A DNA stretch of 64,000 nt, from the NCBI GenBank assembly GCA_963693365.1, contig CAVNZM010000003.1:7502001-7566000 (forward strand), in the 5' to 3' direction. This stretch comes from Amoebidium appalachense (lineage: Eukaryota > Ichthyosporea). The position numbers and the translations under genes were made by a program. Positions 1-18,813 of the stretch are shown here, in pieces. Position 1 is the first letter of the stretch. Each line of letters opens with the position of its first letter. The notes beneath the pieces are model-generated. The model ran no database searches. It was given only the letters and a program-made list of their open reading frames with translations, and had not been told where the DNA came from.

Positions 1-1128
1 TTCTCCCTGGCAACTATCGCACTGTTTATTCCCTCCACGTCGGGGCCCTCTGTCGACATCTTGTTGCGGTATGTAGCTTGCAGTGCAGCCTTGCGTGTTG
101 CCAGGCGGTCTTGCATCTCTTGGTCGAATGGAACAAGCGCCAGTTTGAGCTCCTGTGTAGGAATGAGTGGTGATTGGGCGACAGTCAGCAGTGGAATGTG
201 TGGAATGTGTCGACAGCCAATGAAATCATGTGTGACAATTGGAGAAAAAGGTGAAAAAAGACGAATGCACATAGAGCTGACACAGAATACGCTATGTATG
301 GGAAACCCATTCTTAAACACTCCCACCCAATCTACGGGTACAGAACCTTGAAAAAGCAATAGGTAAAAACATTCCCACCCGACCTCAAAAGTACAGAACG
401 ATTGAGATTGAAATGGGCCTAAACACTCCCACCCGACCTTCAGATAAATATAATTGAGATTGAAATGGGCCTAAACACTCCCACCCGACCTTCAGATAAA
501 TATGATTGAAATTGAAATGGGCCTAAACACTCCCACCCGACCTTCAGATAAATATGATTGAGATTGAAATTTGGCCTAAACACTCCCACCCGCCCTTCAG
601 ATAAATATGATTGAGATTGATGGGCCTAAACACTCCCACCCGACCTTCAGATAAATATGATTGAGATTGAAATAGGCCATCGTCTATCGGAGAACTCAAC
701 GCCACCCAGACACACACCTACTATGTCACTGAAGTATCGCAAGGGCACACATACACAACTGGACACAACCCTACTTATCGATCCCCCCTCCCCCCCCCCC
801 CCTCCTTCTCCCTGCAACCTTCATCCCCCCCCCCCCCCCCCCCCTCCCCCCCTCCCCCCCTCCCCCCCCCCCCCCCCCCCCCCCCAGGGGTTCACAGCCA
901 TCCCTATCCCTACACCCAAAAATGCTTGCCAAAAGCACCAATCCACATATTAGAACAGACCATTGCAAATGTTTCCTTTCACCTGCTCCCCACTCCCCAC
1001 ACATACACACTTTCCAACCCCCCCCCCCCCCCTCCTTCCAGTAACAACCCTCCCCCCTCCCCCGCCTTCCACCCCTCTCCCCAAAGTACATGCACACACG
1101 CACGCACATATGCATACATGCACGCACG

Positions 1129-1185
<57 letters not shown>

Positions 1186-1596
1186 CACACACACATACAC
1201 ACACCCACACCCACCCACACACACACACAAAATCAGACCTCTCCCATTGCACCAGCTCACAAAGCCTCCGGCACCCATGCCCCTACCCCCTGGCCGATCT
1301 TCACACCACCCCACCTATCCATCCCCCCCCCTCCCCCCGCCCAGCCACCACCACACACACACACACACCTCGTTCTTCTGCCTGATGAGCTGTGTCTCGA
1401 ACTCCTTAGCCGCCTTCTTCTGTCTGTCCACATCCTGCTCCCTCTCTGCTAGCTCCTGCACCCGTAGCTCCAGCTGCAAAACACAGCCGGTCAGCACTTA
1501 CAAACACAGATACACACAAGCACACACACACACAAGCACGCGCGCGCACACATACTCACACACACCACACACACACTAACACATGCGCACGCACTC

Positions 1597-1628
<32 letters not shown>

Positions 1629-2252
1629 ACACACACTAACACATGCGCACGCACTACACACACACACACAAGCACTAAGAGAGGCGAAAGCGTGGGGCGG
1701 GGGGGGGGTGGAGGGGGGAAACTGCAGATCGTGACGGACACAGAGAAGAGGGCGGGACGGTGCCGATGGCAACACGCAAGGACACACGCACAAGGAGTGT
1801 GTGTGTTTCTATGATGTGTGAATAGCTGGACGTTAGAACCCACCACAAAACCGGAAGCAAGAACATGGAGACATGTGCAAAACTGAACACAACACTACAC
1901 ATTGTCGATACAGTTCATGTGTGTGTGGCCGAGCCATCCACCCCACCTGCCTCAAGCATTTTATCCCCCCCCCCCTCCCCACACTTTTTTTTCTCCTTTC
2001 CACTCTCTTTCCCACCCTCCTATTCTTTCCCCTCTTTCCTCTCTTGTTTCTCCCCTCCTCCCCCCGCCCCCCCCTTTTTTTTTCTTTCCCCTTTCTTTCT
2101 CCTTTTTCCCTTCTTGCCCCCCCTCCACCCCCCCCCCCCCCCCCACCCCACCCTTTTTTTCCCTTCCCCTTTTCCTTCTTTTTCCCCTCTTTTCCTTTCG
2201 TCTACCCCCCTCCCCCCCCCCCCCCGCCCGCCCCGCCCCCGCCCCCCCCTCT

Positions 2253-2285
<33 letters not shown>

Positions 2286-2860
2286 ACCTTTTTTTCCCCA
2301 TTATTACCTCAGCCAGCTCGTTCTCCAGGCTGCCCCGTTTGGTCACCAGTCCCTCGTGTTCCATGGCCTTCTGTCTCTGTGCCTCCCTGGCCTCTTCAAG
2401 CTCATGTTCTGCCTCGGCTACTAGCTTGGCCTTCTCAGCTCGGGTCTGCTCGGCATTCTAGGACCAAAGAACAACATCAGCAACTCACTTAAAAGCATGG
2501 AGTGTGGGCACAGTGTGCTAATATGTCGGGGAGGGGGGGAGGGGAAGGGGCAAGGCGGAGGAGGGTTAAACTGTGTTTCAGAGTACGAAGTACTACGTTC
2601 ATACGGCAGGGGGGGGGGGGGGGGGGGGGGGGACATTCACGTTAAGCTGTACTGAAGGGCAACAACAGAGGACCGTGGCAGTGCATGTTATACTACGGTC
2701 ATGGGAGTTGAATAGATGAAGGGGGGTGGGGGGGGGGGGGGGTTGGAATGCAGTGTACGGTACGAGGCACCAAACTACAATGGATAACGTTAGGAGGATG
2801 CACAAAAAAGAAAAACACACAGAACTCAATACCAGTTAGCCCATCCCCCGTGAGCAACCC

Positions 2861-2901
<41 letters not shown>

Positions 2902-3455
2902 GATACCCGGAAGAAAACATCGACTTACTTTCTTTTTCTGCAGGGCAATGTCCTTGCTCCTGTCTGCCTCCATCATCACCACAGTGGTTTCAGATATGGC
3001 ATCTTGCAGCTGCCCACGCTGATCCCGCAGTGTTGTGAGTTTCTTTTTTAACTCCTCGTGTTGGCTCTCCTTCTTGCTGAGCTCTGCTGCCCGTTGTGTG
3101 TTGTTCTTGCGCAGCTGAGAAAGTTGGTTCTGAATGGTGATGAAGAAGTGATTGGTTAGGTGAGGTTTGGAGAAGGTGTCGTGCTTGGTATGTCTGTGTG
3201 GGAGGCAGGAAGAAAAAGGATGATGACTCGATGCTTCGGTGAACATTGCCGGTGGTGAAGTTGGTTGTTGGATACACTACGGACGGACACACACACTGAT
3301 GCGTGTCACACAGTCTACTCGTGCATGCTTAAGCACATACAAACATACAGGCACAAAGGCACAGAGACACACTCACTCATACTTACACAAACACACACAG
3401 ACACACACAGGTGCGCACACGTGCACACGCGCACACGAACACGCGCGCGCACACG

Positions 3456-3512
<57 letters not shown>

Positions 3513-4251
3513 ACCACCACCACCATGAAACACCATTCCTATTTTTACAACTCCCTGCAACCCACACACGATCTAAGGCCCTATCACTCCCTTTGAGGTA
3601 CGGATAACACCTTTCAGACCAGGCGCTTCAGCTGCTCGTGTGGACAAAAATATATCTGGTCGCAAGGCGAGCCGCGTGCAACCACAAACCGACCTACACA
3701 TAGCAGTAAAATTCCCTCCCTATCTCTCCTCTCTCTCTCTCCCCCCCCTCCCCCCCCCCCCCCCCCTTCCCCCCCTCATTTCTTTTCCCCAAGATCCATA
3801 TCCGTTATAACCTGGGCAAGAATCTCACCCAGCGCCTAGCATACAAGATAACAGAAGGTATAAGAACATCGCCCTTTCTTTTTCCTATCCAAAACGGCCC
3901 TAGGAACTGCCACACAGAGAAAAGCCGATAACTGCCAAAAGCCGATAAACTGCACCAGATGCATGCGAACAGTCACACGCAAAACGTCTGATGGTTACCA
4001 CCACAATTAACAAACAAAAACCCGATTTCTACATATGGACCTGCAGTACACTTACGTACCTGGAGTGCCGCTTTCTGTGCCATAAACTCTGCCTCTGCCT
4101 GCCTTAACTTCTCCTGCAGCTCTCTCTCTATCCTTCCCTTGTCTGCTTCTGTAGCCTCGCGGCCTATAACAGCCCTCCGCATAACTCTATCTACCTCATC
4201 GTTGATGTAGTCCCACCTACTCACATCTTCCTCTCTATTTGGTTCGCCCAT
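1..4251 (-). CDS. Coiled-coil protein, 5' part (runs off the left edge)
   Basis: Minus-strand gene assembled from five exons: 4251-4060 (ATG at 4251), 3129-2929, 2457-2308, 1473-1369 and 152-1, the last continuing outside the window. Every visible junction has GT..AG borders and phase 0, and the exon lengths (192, 201, 150 and 105 nt) are exact codon multiples. The product starts [10 protein letters not shown] and is highly charged (Glu, Lys, Gln, Arg) with Ala/Leu at heptad-like spacing, for example [13 protein letters not shown] and [14 protein letters not shown], so a long coiled coil is predicted. The 152-1 exon ([17 protein letters not shown]) is less heptad-like. I cannot assign a family; a cytoskeletal, trafficking or scaffold role would be a guess. 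Extra phase-0 exons could lie in the gaps, notably 153-1368. It diverges from the ELO gene across a shared promoter region. Confidence 0.72.
400..675. repeat. 52-bp minisatellite, about 5 copies
   Basis: A 52-bp unit containing AAACACTCCCACCCGACCTT is repeated head to tail with a few substitutions and small indels. It sits in an intron of the coiled-coil gene. A degraded half-unit is visible just upstream, near 320-400. Confidence 0.9.
780..1230. repeat. C homopolymers and (CA)n tract in intron
   Basis: C-runs interrupted by single T residues occupy roughly 784-885 and 1019-1032. An uninterrupted (CA)n stretch lies at about 1131-1183. The His-Thr and Pro open frames here are repeat translations, not genes. 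Confidence 0.9.
2743..2815 (-). repeat. Possible diverged reverse copy of the poly(C)-ended dispersed repeat
   Basis: After a G-run, the order GGTTGGAATGCA, then GGTACGA, then GGATAACG, then GATGCA parallels the reverse complement of the repeat at 9547-9700. The similarity is patchy and was judged by eye. Confidence 0.35.
3458..3511. repeat. (CA)n microsatellite
   Basis: An uninterrupted CA dinucleotide tract followed by (CCA)n, within an intron of the coiled-coil gene. CA/CG-rich flanks extend from 3280. Confidence 0.95.
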
Positions 4252-4969
4252 TTTCCTGTTTGTTCTAAACCATAAATTGGCCTTCGTGTGTTTTAGGAAA
4301 GTGAGGAGCACTTAACAGTTGCACAAAAATAACCGTGTTCGCCCCGAAGAGCTCTACCTGAAAAAAAATAGTACTGGTTATAACATGTATATTTTTAAAT
4401 TTCTATAATGTAGTGCTATAGAGTACACGCCTACAACCTTTAGTTTCTTTATTATTTTTTCCCTTCAAGTTTTTTTCGTTTTTCGTTTTCAAGAGCTGGC
4501 AGGCGGCAACGGTTTCTGCGCGTGTCTTTTCCCGCCCAAACAAAGATCAAATTCGGTCACGCAAAGCCCATTGGCTTAGCGCTATCAGATTACTTTTTAG
4601 CCAATCGCTTTGCATAAAACCTAAAACTGGCTTGAAACTAAAGGTTAGAACCGGATGCGGGTCAAAGTCAGCAAGGGGTAAGACACCGACCCGCATATTT
4701 TATCCGACCCGAGTTCCTACCTGGGGTCGTATCAAGTTGGTTTTCTACGTTCGCCAGAGAGCCTTTGCAACTTTTTTTTGTTTCAAAGCCGTGTTTCATT
4801 TCCTTACGTGGGAATTCGCGTTTTTCAATAGTTTTAGGTCATATGGTAACTTTCTGAAGTTGGCAAGGTTCAAACAGGATTTCCATAATTCGCCATTTTT
4901 GCATATTCCAAGCCTGCCGTCATTCACATAACATCGTCACTTGTAGGCTATAGAAACATCAGGCTCGCC
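4252..4969. promoter_or_regulatory. Divergent promoter region between the coiled-coil and ELO genes
   Basis: This 718-bp stretch separates two head-to-head start codons (4251 minus, 4970 plus) and is free of long microsatellites. It contains two CCAAT boxes in opposite orientation about 26 bp apart: ATTGG at 4570-4574 and CCAAT at 4601-4605. That layout suits a bidirectional promoter. No convincing TATA box was found. Use of the CCAAT boxes is inferred. Confidence 0.5.
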
Positions 4970-10853
<5,884 letters not shown>

Positions 10854-12140
10854 TAGAACCAAATATGGGTATGCGGGTATGCGTGGGTAGGTGTGATTGG
10901 TTGATGGTTGGGTGGCCGGTAGGGTAAGATGTCCACAGGTCGTATGTAGTGTAGTAGGTGTAAACATGATCATCAGTGATTACTAATGTATCTGACATAT
11001 AGCAGTTACTGTGTAGTTAACGCTTCATGTTTCTTTTTTTTATCCTGCGCCAGAGCACAATTATTATTCGTACAAATGGGTTTCAAACTCGACCCTAGTA
11101 TGTGTTGACCTGTTGTAGAAGAGTAATATGCTTATTTCCCGTATGAACCAATCGAATCATTGCGTACGACAGATTCGTTTACTCGAAAAGTGTTCAAGGG
11201 TAGGATGGGTAGGGGAGAATGTTTTGTAAGCGGCCAACGGAACTCTCGAACGTTGAATGTGTGGATTGGCGCTTTTGTTTTTTCCGGATTTGAGCGGAAA
11301 AGTGGTCAGTGCGTGCTTTTGCGCATTGTATTAACATTTTACGGATTTATTTTATGGATATTGTTTTATGGGCTTGTATTGCCCTGGCTGGGTATGAAGC
11401 TGTGAGGGAGGGCAAATGTGTTGGATGTAGTGAGCATGTACCCATACTGGTGGCGATGTATGTACGTATGCACATGTACGCTGTTTCCGACTTTCGCGAG
11501 TCAATGCCAAATTCATCGGGTCCCACTGCTATGCACCAACTATATTGTACCCCTCCTCTTCCCCAATCCCCTTGCAATTGACCCCACCCCACCTCTCACA
11601 CGTACACACGCACGCACACGCATACCACACACGCACATGGGCTCTGCTGATTTGCACAACGTGCGTGTTGTTGAAGTTGGTTACCGTAGTCACATGATGT
11701 TTGCCTTTGCATGTATTCTGCAGTGTTTCTCATGACGTGTAGTTGTACTTTGAAGCCCATGTTCAAATCCCTCAAATTCCCCCCCTCCCCCTCCCCGCGC
11801 CCTCCCCATATGCCCCCGCCCGGCGCCCCACCGACCCACTTGGTTTGCCACATAAGGGGCACCTGAAAAAAAGAACCCGAGCTGGCTGTTGAAACAAAGG
11901 ATGATTGGGTTGGGACCAGGCGAGCGAGAAGTTAATGTTAGGTTGAACTGTGAGTCGTTTTGTCCATTGAACCCCAAAGCTGCAGACGACTTGTCCCATC
12001 TTCGAACGTCTTTCTTTTTCTTCTTTCTTGACGCTCCCCGGTCAGTTTGGTTTCTGGTTTTTGTATTTATTTAAATTTGTGAGTCAGATGTGTTATGCTT
12101 TCCGGGGCTTCGGTGACGTCCCCATGTTGAGCCCGAATAA
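10854..12140. other. Intergenic stretch downstream of ELO
   Basis: This has ordinary base composition and no long microsatellite. The open frames at 11160-11405, 11309-11581 and 11889-12074 show no recognisable motif, and I see no supported gene. It presumably contains the ELO 3' UTR. Confidence 0.5.
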
Positions 12141-12171
12141 GAACCGTTGGCCTGGCTAATGTACATACCCT

Positions 12172-12172
<1 letters not shown>

Positions 12173-12212
<40 letters not shown>

Positions 12213-12382
12213 TTCTCCTCCCACCACCACCACCACCACCACCAAAAAAAAAAAAAAAAAAAAAAAGAACTCCTAGGGCCGCCCCCGGCCCTTCCTAAAA
12301 TGGCTCCCTCCGTCACTCCCTCATACACGCACCCTCCCCCTTCACCCTCCCCCCCCCCCCCCCCCCCTCCCCCCCCCCCCCC

Positions 12383-12446
<64 letters not shown>

Positions 12447-12622
12447 TCCCACCACCACCACCACCACCACCACAAAAAAAAAAAAAAAAAAAAATTCGTA
12501 GGGCCGCCCCCTTCCTAAGTATCGCCGACCTCCGTCGATCACTCCCTCATACACGCACCCTCCCCCTTCACCCTTTCTTCCCCCCTCCCCTCCCAACACC
12601 CCCCCCCTCCCCCGGCCCCCCC

Positions 12623-12640
<18 letters not shown>
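12173..12640. repeat. Tandemly duplicated compound unit: C-run, (CCA)n, A-run plus unique spacer
   Basis: Two consecutive units each consist of a C-run, CTCCCACCACCACC, an A-run, then a spacer with TAGGGCCGCCCCC and TCACTCCCTCATACACGCAC. The spacers differ by substitutions and small indels, so this is a segmental tandem duplication carrying its homopolymers along. Confidence 0.8.
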
Positions 12641-12653
<13 letters not shown>

Positions 12654-12801
12654 ACACACACCTCCCCCCCGGGCGCTAGCTAGGGCCCTAGCTTGACCGT
12701 CGCCCGCCCGGGACCCCCTTCCTTCATCCTAGGCCGATCCCTAAGCCTCTTTAAAGGCCCTTTATGAATTAATTCTTTCAGACTCTGTAGGGCTTGCGCA
12801 G

Positions 12802-12936
12802 TTGGCCGTCCGTATCGTATACATTATGCATGAGCACTTGGGCTCCGAGTCCGGGTGGCACTATGATGTGTGTCACCGTGTGTGTGTGTGGGTGGGGGGT
12901 GGGGGTGTGTGTGTGCCAGTGGGTGGGTGGGTGGGT

Positions 12937-12969
<33 letters not shown>

Positions 12970-13072
12970 CTGCTACGGGTGCCCAATAAACGAACGAAAT
13001 CAGCTGGGTGTGGAGGAGTTCCGCATGCATGTGTGCCTGTGTCACGTGCACGGTGGCTGGTACCTTTTGTAG
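12802..13072 (+). CDS. Candidate terminal exons of an unrecognised gene
   Basis: Two possible exons, 12802-12879 and 13004-13072, would splice in phase 0 and end at TAG (13070-13072). The acceptors are GCGCAG and AATCAG and the donor is GTGTGTGTG. The encoded pieces are LAVRIVYIMHEHLG followed by SESGWHYDVCHR, then LGVEEFRMHVCLCHVHGGW and YLL. No family is recognised. A dynein-light-chain-like fold was considered because of the WHYDV block but not accepted. The intron is a GT/G-run, as in real genes here. No upstream exon was found, so this could be chance. Confidence 0.3.
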
Positions 13073-13741
13073 ACCCTACATGGAACGCAGCTATGTGTGT
13101 GCTACAGTACCGTAGTGTGTTGTGAAGTTTTGAATTCATATCATTACCTCTCTATAATTATATCTCTCCATAGCTCAGCCTGCATACTTTGCTTGGATGT
13201 CACAGCATGTTTTCATGTCCCTTTACATAGATATACACAACGACATGGGCCTTAAACCAAATATTGTGCACGTAACGAGACTACGAGTAACGGTGGTGTA
13301 AATAAATACCAGTGTTGATGCTCCGTGTTCAGTCATACTATTATTTATACTTTTATGTTCCTTGAATAAAAACCCTTTCTTGCGCGCCAAATATAAAACT
13401 TCCCGCCAAATTTTCCACATATGGCTAATCACATGGTGCCTTCTCCCTGCATCAATCTATTCAATACCACGGCTTCTTTTCGATATTATCTACTTATGGT
13501 TTCTCTCGTCGTTGGCACTTGTGCTCCAGCCGTGCCTAAGTTTGTCATAGGAAATTGCAGATGCCACAGTCTGAACACTCACGGTTGGTGTAGCCTAATT
13601 AGCCTGTTAACTTTATTGAATGGATGATTAAGCCTGGGCGGTATATTCCCAATTTTTTATTTTTTTTTAAATACATATCATGATATACGGTCACCTAAGA
13701 TCTCAGTATGTCGCGGACAAGATATTGAGGAAGTGTCATTT

Positions 13742-13742
<1 letters not shown>
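13073..13742. other. Intergenic stretch, no gene seen
   Basis: AT-richer unique sequence. The short open frames at 13223-13627 have no motif. Confidence 0.45.

Positions 13743-13820
<78 letters not shown>
13743..13820. repeat. Uninterrupted C homopolymer, 78 nt
   Basis: All positions from 13743 to 13820 read C. This is one of the longest homopolymers in the window, and its true length may be uncertain in the assembly. Confidence 0.9.
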
Positions 13821-13954
13821 TTCCCCCTTCCTCCCCACCCCCATGGGCACGCATAACACAAAAAAAGAGCTTAGTCTTCAAAACAGCTTCGTTTGCACCA
13901 CGGTTGTGTATGTGGCTGTATGCGTGTGTGTGAGTGAGTGCGTGCAGGTGGGCA

Positions 13955-14060
<106 letters not shown>

Positions 14061-14633
14061 ACCTGTGTTGTTTCTCATATCCCCCACCCCCACCCCACAC
14101 ACACACACCCCTTCCCCCCCCCCCCCCCCCCCCCCCCCTATCCCAGAGGGAGTAATAAAAAACAACAAAAATTGATGACGTAGTTCAAGAACATCTAAAA
14201 GTTGTACGTCGAATAGTGGAATAAAGATAAGATGACGTGATCTAAAAGCCAGCAGCATCATGATTGAAGGATGCACGGCAAGACATGGCCGGAAATTCAA
14301 TCCAAGCCTAAGGGCATTCGAACATACGGCGAATATGCACATCCCGCTTTAAAATATCTTTGCACATCATGAGTCAGAAGGCTTCTAACCTAAACTGTGT
14401 ATGTATCATACAACGGGAGATACTATAGTAGGCTATACCATGATGTAGTGGTTATGGTGGTTGTCCACAACGCCCACGGATGCGAACAAAAGGGGAATAC
14501 AGACCTTAATCACGCTAAGTCTAAGTGCATTCGAACGGGATATAATGGTTATTCTTTCATGCTGCATCTGAAATGCGGGTAGAAAATCCCGTAAACGACA
14601 CGTAAGGGTTCTACAAAATTAATGCAAGAAAGC

Positions 14634-15284
14634 TCATGAACCCTCCTTGCCCCTGCTAATGACCGAAGGCCTCACCACCACCAAATTCTCTGCACAGATT
14701 TTCGAGGTTGCATGCTCCAGCCACGCCTTCATGCTGGTGGCCGATTTCGGATTTTTCCCATCGCAATTTCTCCTAGGCGGCGCCGATCTCGGTGCGATCG
14801 TGTTGCTGCTGATGTGCCTCAATCCCAAATTGCGAGTTTCATCGCACAAACGTGTGGAACTGCTTAGCCGTCTGATGTATTCGCTACGGTATTCTTCGAA
14901 TTCATCCGTCACATGCAGTCTCCGGAATGAGTCTCGAAATACGAGTTGGTATGCCTCAATCTGTGCTACATCAAATAACGAGGCAAGCAAGTTCCGGTTT
15001 TCGGGTAAGGAAATTCCGGTTTGGCCTTGAAGCTCCAGTTTTGCAATCGTTTCCCGGATTTCTACTGAAGTTTCGTACTTGAGGTTGGTCTGAAATAAAA
15101 AATCCGTAGCCTCGCGTTAGATATGAAAGACTGACTTGGCGATGTGAATGTAAGAAGCCCCCTCAACCCATCACACGCACACACGCACGCACGCACATAC
15201 ACACGCACACACGCACGCATGCATGGACGCACGCACGCACGCATGCACGCACACACACGCACAGGCACGCACACACATATGCGC

Positions 15285-15321
<37 letters not shown>

Positions 15322-15504
15322 CACGCATGCACGCACACGCACACGAGTGCGCACACACCCACCCACCATGACCCACCAAGCCACCAAAGTGATTATTTCA
15401 TGTGCACAGAATGCCTCCCACCAATTGAAGCTGTGTGATGGTGGTGGGGCAGGCTAGAAAATGTCAAAACACGGAAGAGAAATGGTTGGTGGTTTTTGTT
15501 GTTG

Positions 15505-15599
<95 letters not shown>

Positions 15600-16178
15600 C
15601 TGTATTTCTGTGCGTGCACATGCAGATGTTTTTCGTCGTCCTCTTCTTCTTGCTCTTGTTCTTTCTTTTTTTCTTCTTGTTTCTTTCTTTTTCTTTCCTT
15701 TCCTTTTCTTCTTTTTTTTATATTTCTTTTTAGGGCGGCGGCGGCGGGGGGGGGGGGGGGGGGGGGGGGGGGGTACTGGAATGCAGTACATTGTATGTGA
15801 CCCTCTTACGTGAGAACACTGTTGAACGCACGGTTACGAAGAGCATACCACATTGGCTAAACTAAAGCCCCCTTTTTTCTTTTCTTTTTTTTTTTTTGGG
15901 GGGGGGGGGAGGTTGCATAACGCACCATGAGGGGGGAACCTCTTGCCACGTAGACATCGTAGATGCTTCTGGCCACATCCAATGACGGATCAGCACGGAA
16001 ATCCTCCACCGCCTATATATGGAAAGGAATGGAAAGTATGTGAGCTGCCATGTATGGTAGGTGGCGATTTCTCTTTCCTACTTTTGTCACATACTCACGT
16101 GCATGGACGAGTGGGGGAATGCTATAGGGGTCGTTGTGTGTATCTGAGTGTGTGTGTGCGTGCGTGTGTGCGCGCGTA

Positions 16179-16262
<84 letters not shown>

Positions 16263-16357
16263 GTGTGTGTGTGTGTGTGTTTGTGAGTGTGTGTGTGCTT
16301 GTGTGCATTTGGAGTGTGTGTGTGTGTGTGAATGTGTGTGAGTGTGCGTGTGAGTGA

Positions 16358-16404
<47 letters not shown>

Positions 16405-16524
16405 TGTGCGTGGGTGCGTGTGCATGTGTGTGTGTGTGTGTGTGAGTGTGTGTGTGCTTGTGTGTATTTGGTGTGTGTGTGTGTGTGTGAATGTGTGTGA
16501 GTGTGCGTGTGAGTGAGTGAGTGA

Positions 16525-16597
<73 letters not shown>

Positions 16598-16677
16598 TGT
16601 GCGTGTTTGTGCGTGTGTCTGTGTATTTGTTTGTGTGCGTGGCAGTTGATGTATGTGGGCGCTCATTACAACGTGTG

Positions 16678-16708
<31 letters not shown>

Positions 16709-16711
16709 TGG

Positions 16712-16749
<38 letters not shown>

Positions 16750-18341
16750 GGAGGGGGAGGGGGTTAAAGTTGCTCACCTGCCAGAAAAATATGTTCTCGA
16801 CACTAAACTCTCGTGTGAGTGTTTCTATCAATAGCAACAGCCCCTCCCCGTCCGTTAAAGTATCCACAAATTCCTGCGTCGCTTGCTCTTGGTCGGCCAG
16901 GGACTTTGACAAATATGGGTTGGAGGTCGGAAATAGGTGCAGCAGATGAACCATCTCATGCGCTAGCTTGGCCCGTTCTTGGGCCTCGATCTTTGCTTTG
17001 CTTGCTCTGTTTGAAAACCGGATAGGTGTTAGTCACTGTGAGTGTCGACATTTTTCGTTAATTGTGTGTCGCTATTTATGTTTTTGTAATGGATGTCGGG
17101 AAAATCAAGGCTCTGCATCAGTTCTTGTGAGTGTACGTAAAGATGTATGTTTTTGGTCACATCAAAAGCACAAGCAAAAAGCAACGAGCATGAGCTTTCA
17201 GTTCCATTTTTCTCCGAATATTTTTTATTCCTGTTTGACTTTCCCTTTATCTAGTCTCTTTGCTTTGGGTGTTCCTTGATTACCCCACCATTTTCTGCCC
17301 GTCATTCCCATGCCGGAACGCCATAGCTTTGGTGTGTGCGTACACGCACGTCTTATTGCCTTTTACTGTGAGGTGGAGGGGGAGGGGGGGGGTGGGGTTT
17401 CAATACCTCTTTTTGTATTTTCGCAGCTGCAGCTGCACCATAACCATTCTTGCCATCACTGTCAGGGCCTTTTTCTGGGCCTCATTTAGGTAGTGGGGTT
17501 CATTGTCGATAGCACACAGTGTGCCCAGGGCGTGGCCCTCGGGGGTCACCAGGGGGATGGCGTAGTAGCACGTCACACTGCCCTCGATCACTTGGGGGTT
17601 TTTGCGGATAAACGTGCGGCCATCCTGCGGGGGAAAAAGGGTGTTGGCACAAAAATGTGTGTCTACTAGTACTGGTGCAGTGCACGTAAACAGGGAGAGA
17701 GAAGAACCCCCCCCCCCCCCCGGGCGCCCCCCCCCCTTCCCCCCCCTCCCCCCCCCCCCAAAAAAAAAAAGAAGAAGAAGAAGAAGAAGAAGAAGGGGGA
17801 AAAAAAGGGGGGGGGAAACACTGTGTACACGGGTTCTTCGTTAGCTACCTTGACAATGCACAAGATTTCGACTGAACCGATTCATGCAAGCATTGTCTGG
17901 TATTAACATCAGACCTTCGGAGTGCTGCTGGGAATATAATGATGGTCAAGCAAGCAGACATAATTTACGTGGCGCGTTTGCCCAATCTTTCGTGTGCATG
18001 TACAAGAGCTTGTACCTTTCTTGCATCGGGAATAAACAGGGGTTCGTCCGGGGTAAGAATTGCATAGGCGCAAAATGACGCCACCCTTCCCGCCTGCTTC
18101 TTGTTCAAGCCGTGCTCGGAGAAGAAAAACGTTCTGTCTGTGTCCAGCACGCCTATGGCGGAGTATTTTGTTTTGCAGATGGAAGTCACGAGCGTGGTCA
18201 GCGTGTCGAACACATCTTCACACTGTTCGTCCAATGTCTGGTGGGGTGGGCAAGACTTGTCAGTTAGGTGTTTGGTTACATGCTAAAACAGATGTTAAAA
18301 AAAAAAGAAAGGCAAAAAAAAAAAAAAGAGAGAGAGAGAGA

Positions 18342-18427
<86 letters not shown>

Positions 18428-18667
18428 AGCGGTGGGCTCGGCACAGTCACGGCGGCAATCGTAGTTCTTCAGGTCACAGTACTAATTTTACCCGCCTTCC
18501 CCCCCCCCCCCCCCCCCCCCCCAACCACGACCACACTCACACGCACACACACACAGACATACACACACCACCGCCGCCGCCACCACCACCACCACCCCAC
18601 CCCACTGCACCCCCTTCTCCACTCTTCTTTTTTCCTCAGGTTGTCTGTTTCTTTTTCTCTCGTTTTT

Positions 18668-18726
<59 letters not shown>

Positions 18727-18782
18727 CTTTTCTTCTTATTTTTTATTTTGCGCGCACAGGGGGAGGAGGGGTGTGTGTGTGT

Positions 18783-18813
<31 letters not shown>

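Noticed and set aside
12802-13072. Dynein light chain (LC8 type) assignment
   Set aside because: Only the WHxxV position and rough length agree; the rest of the LC8 pattern is missing.
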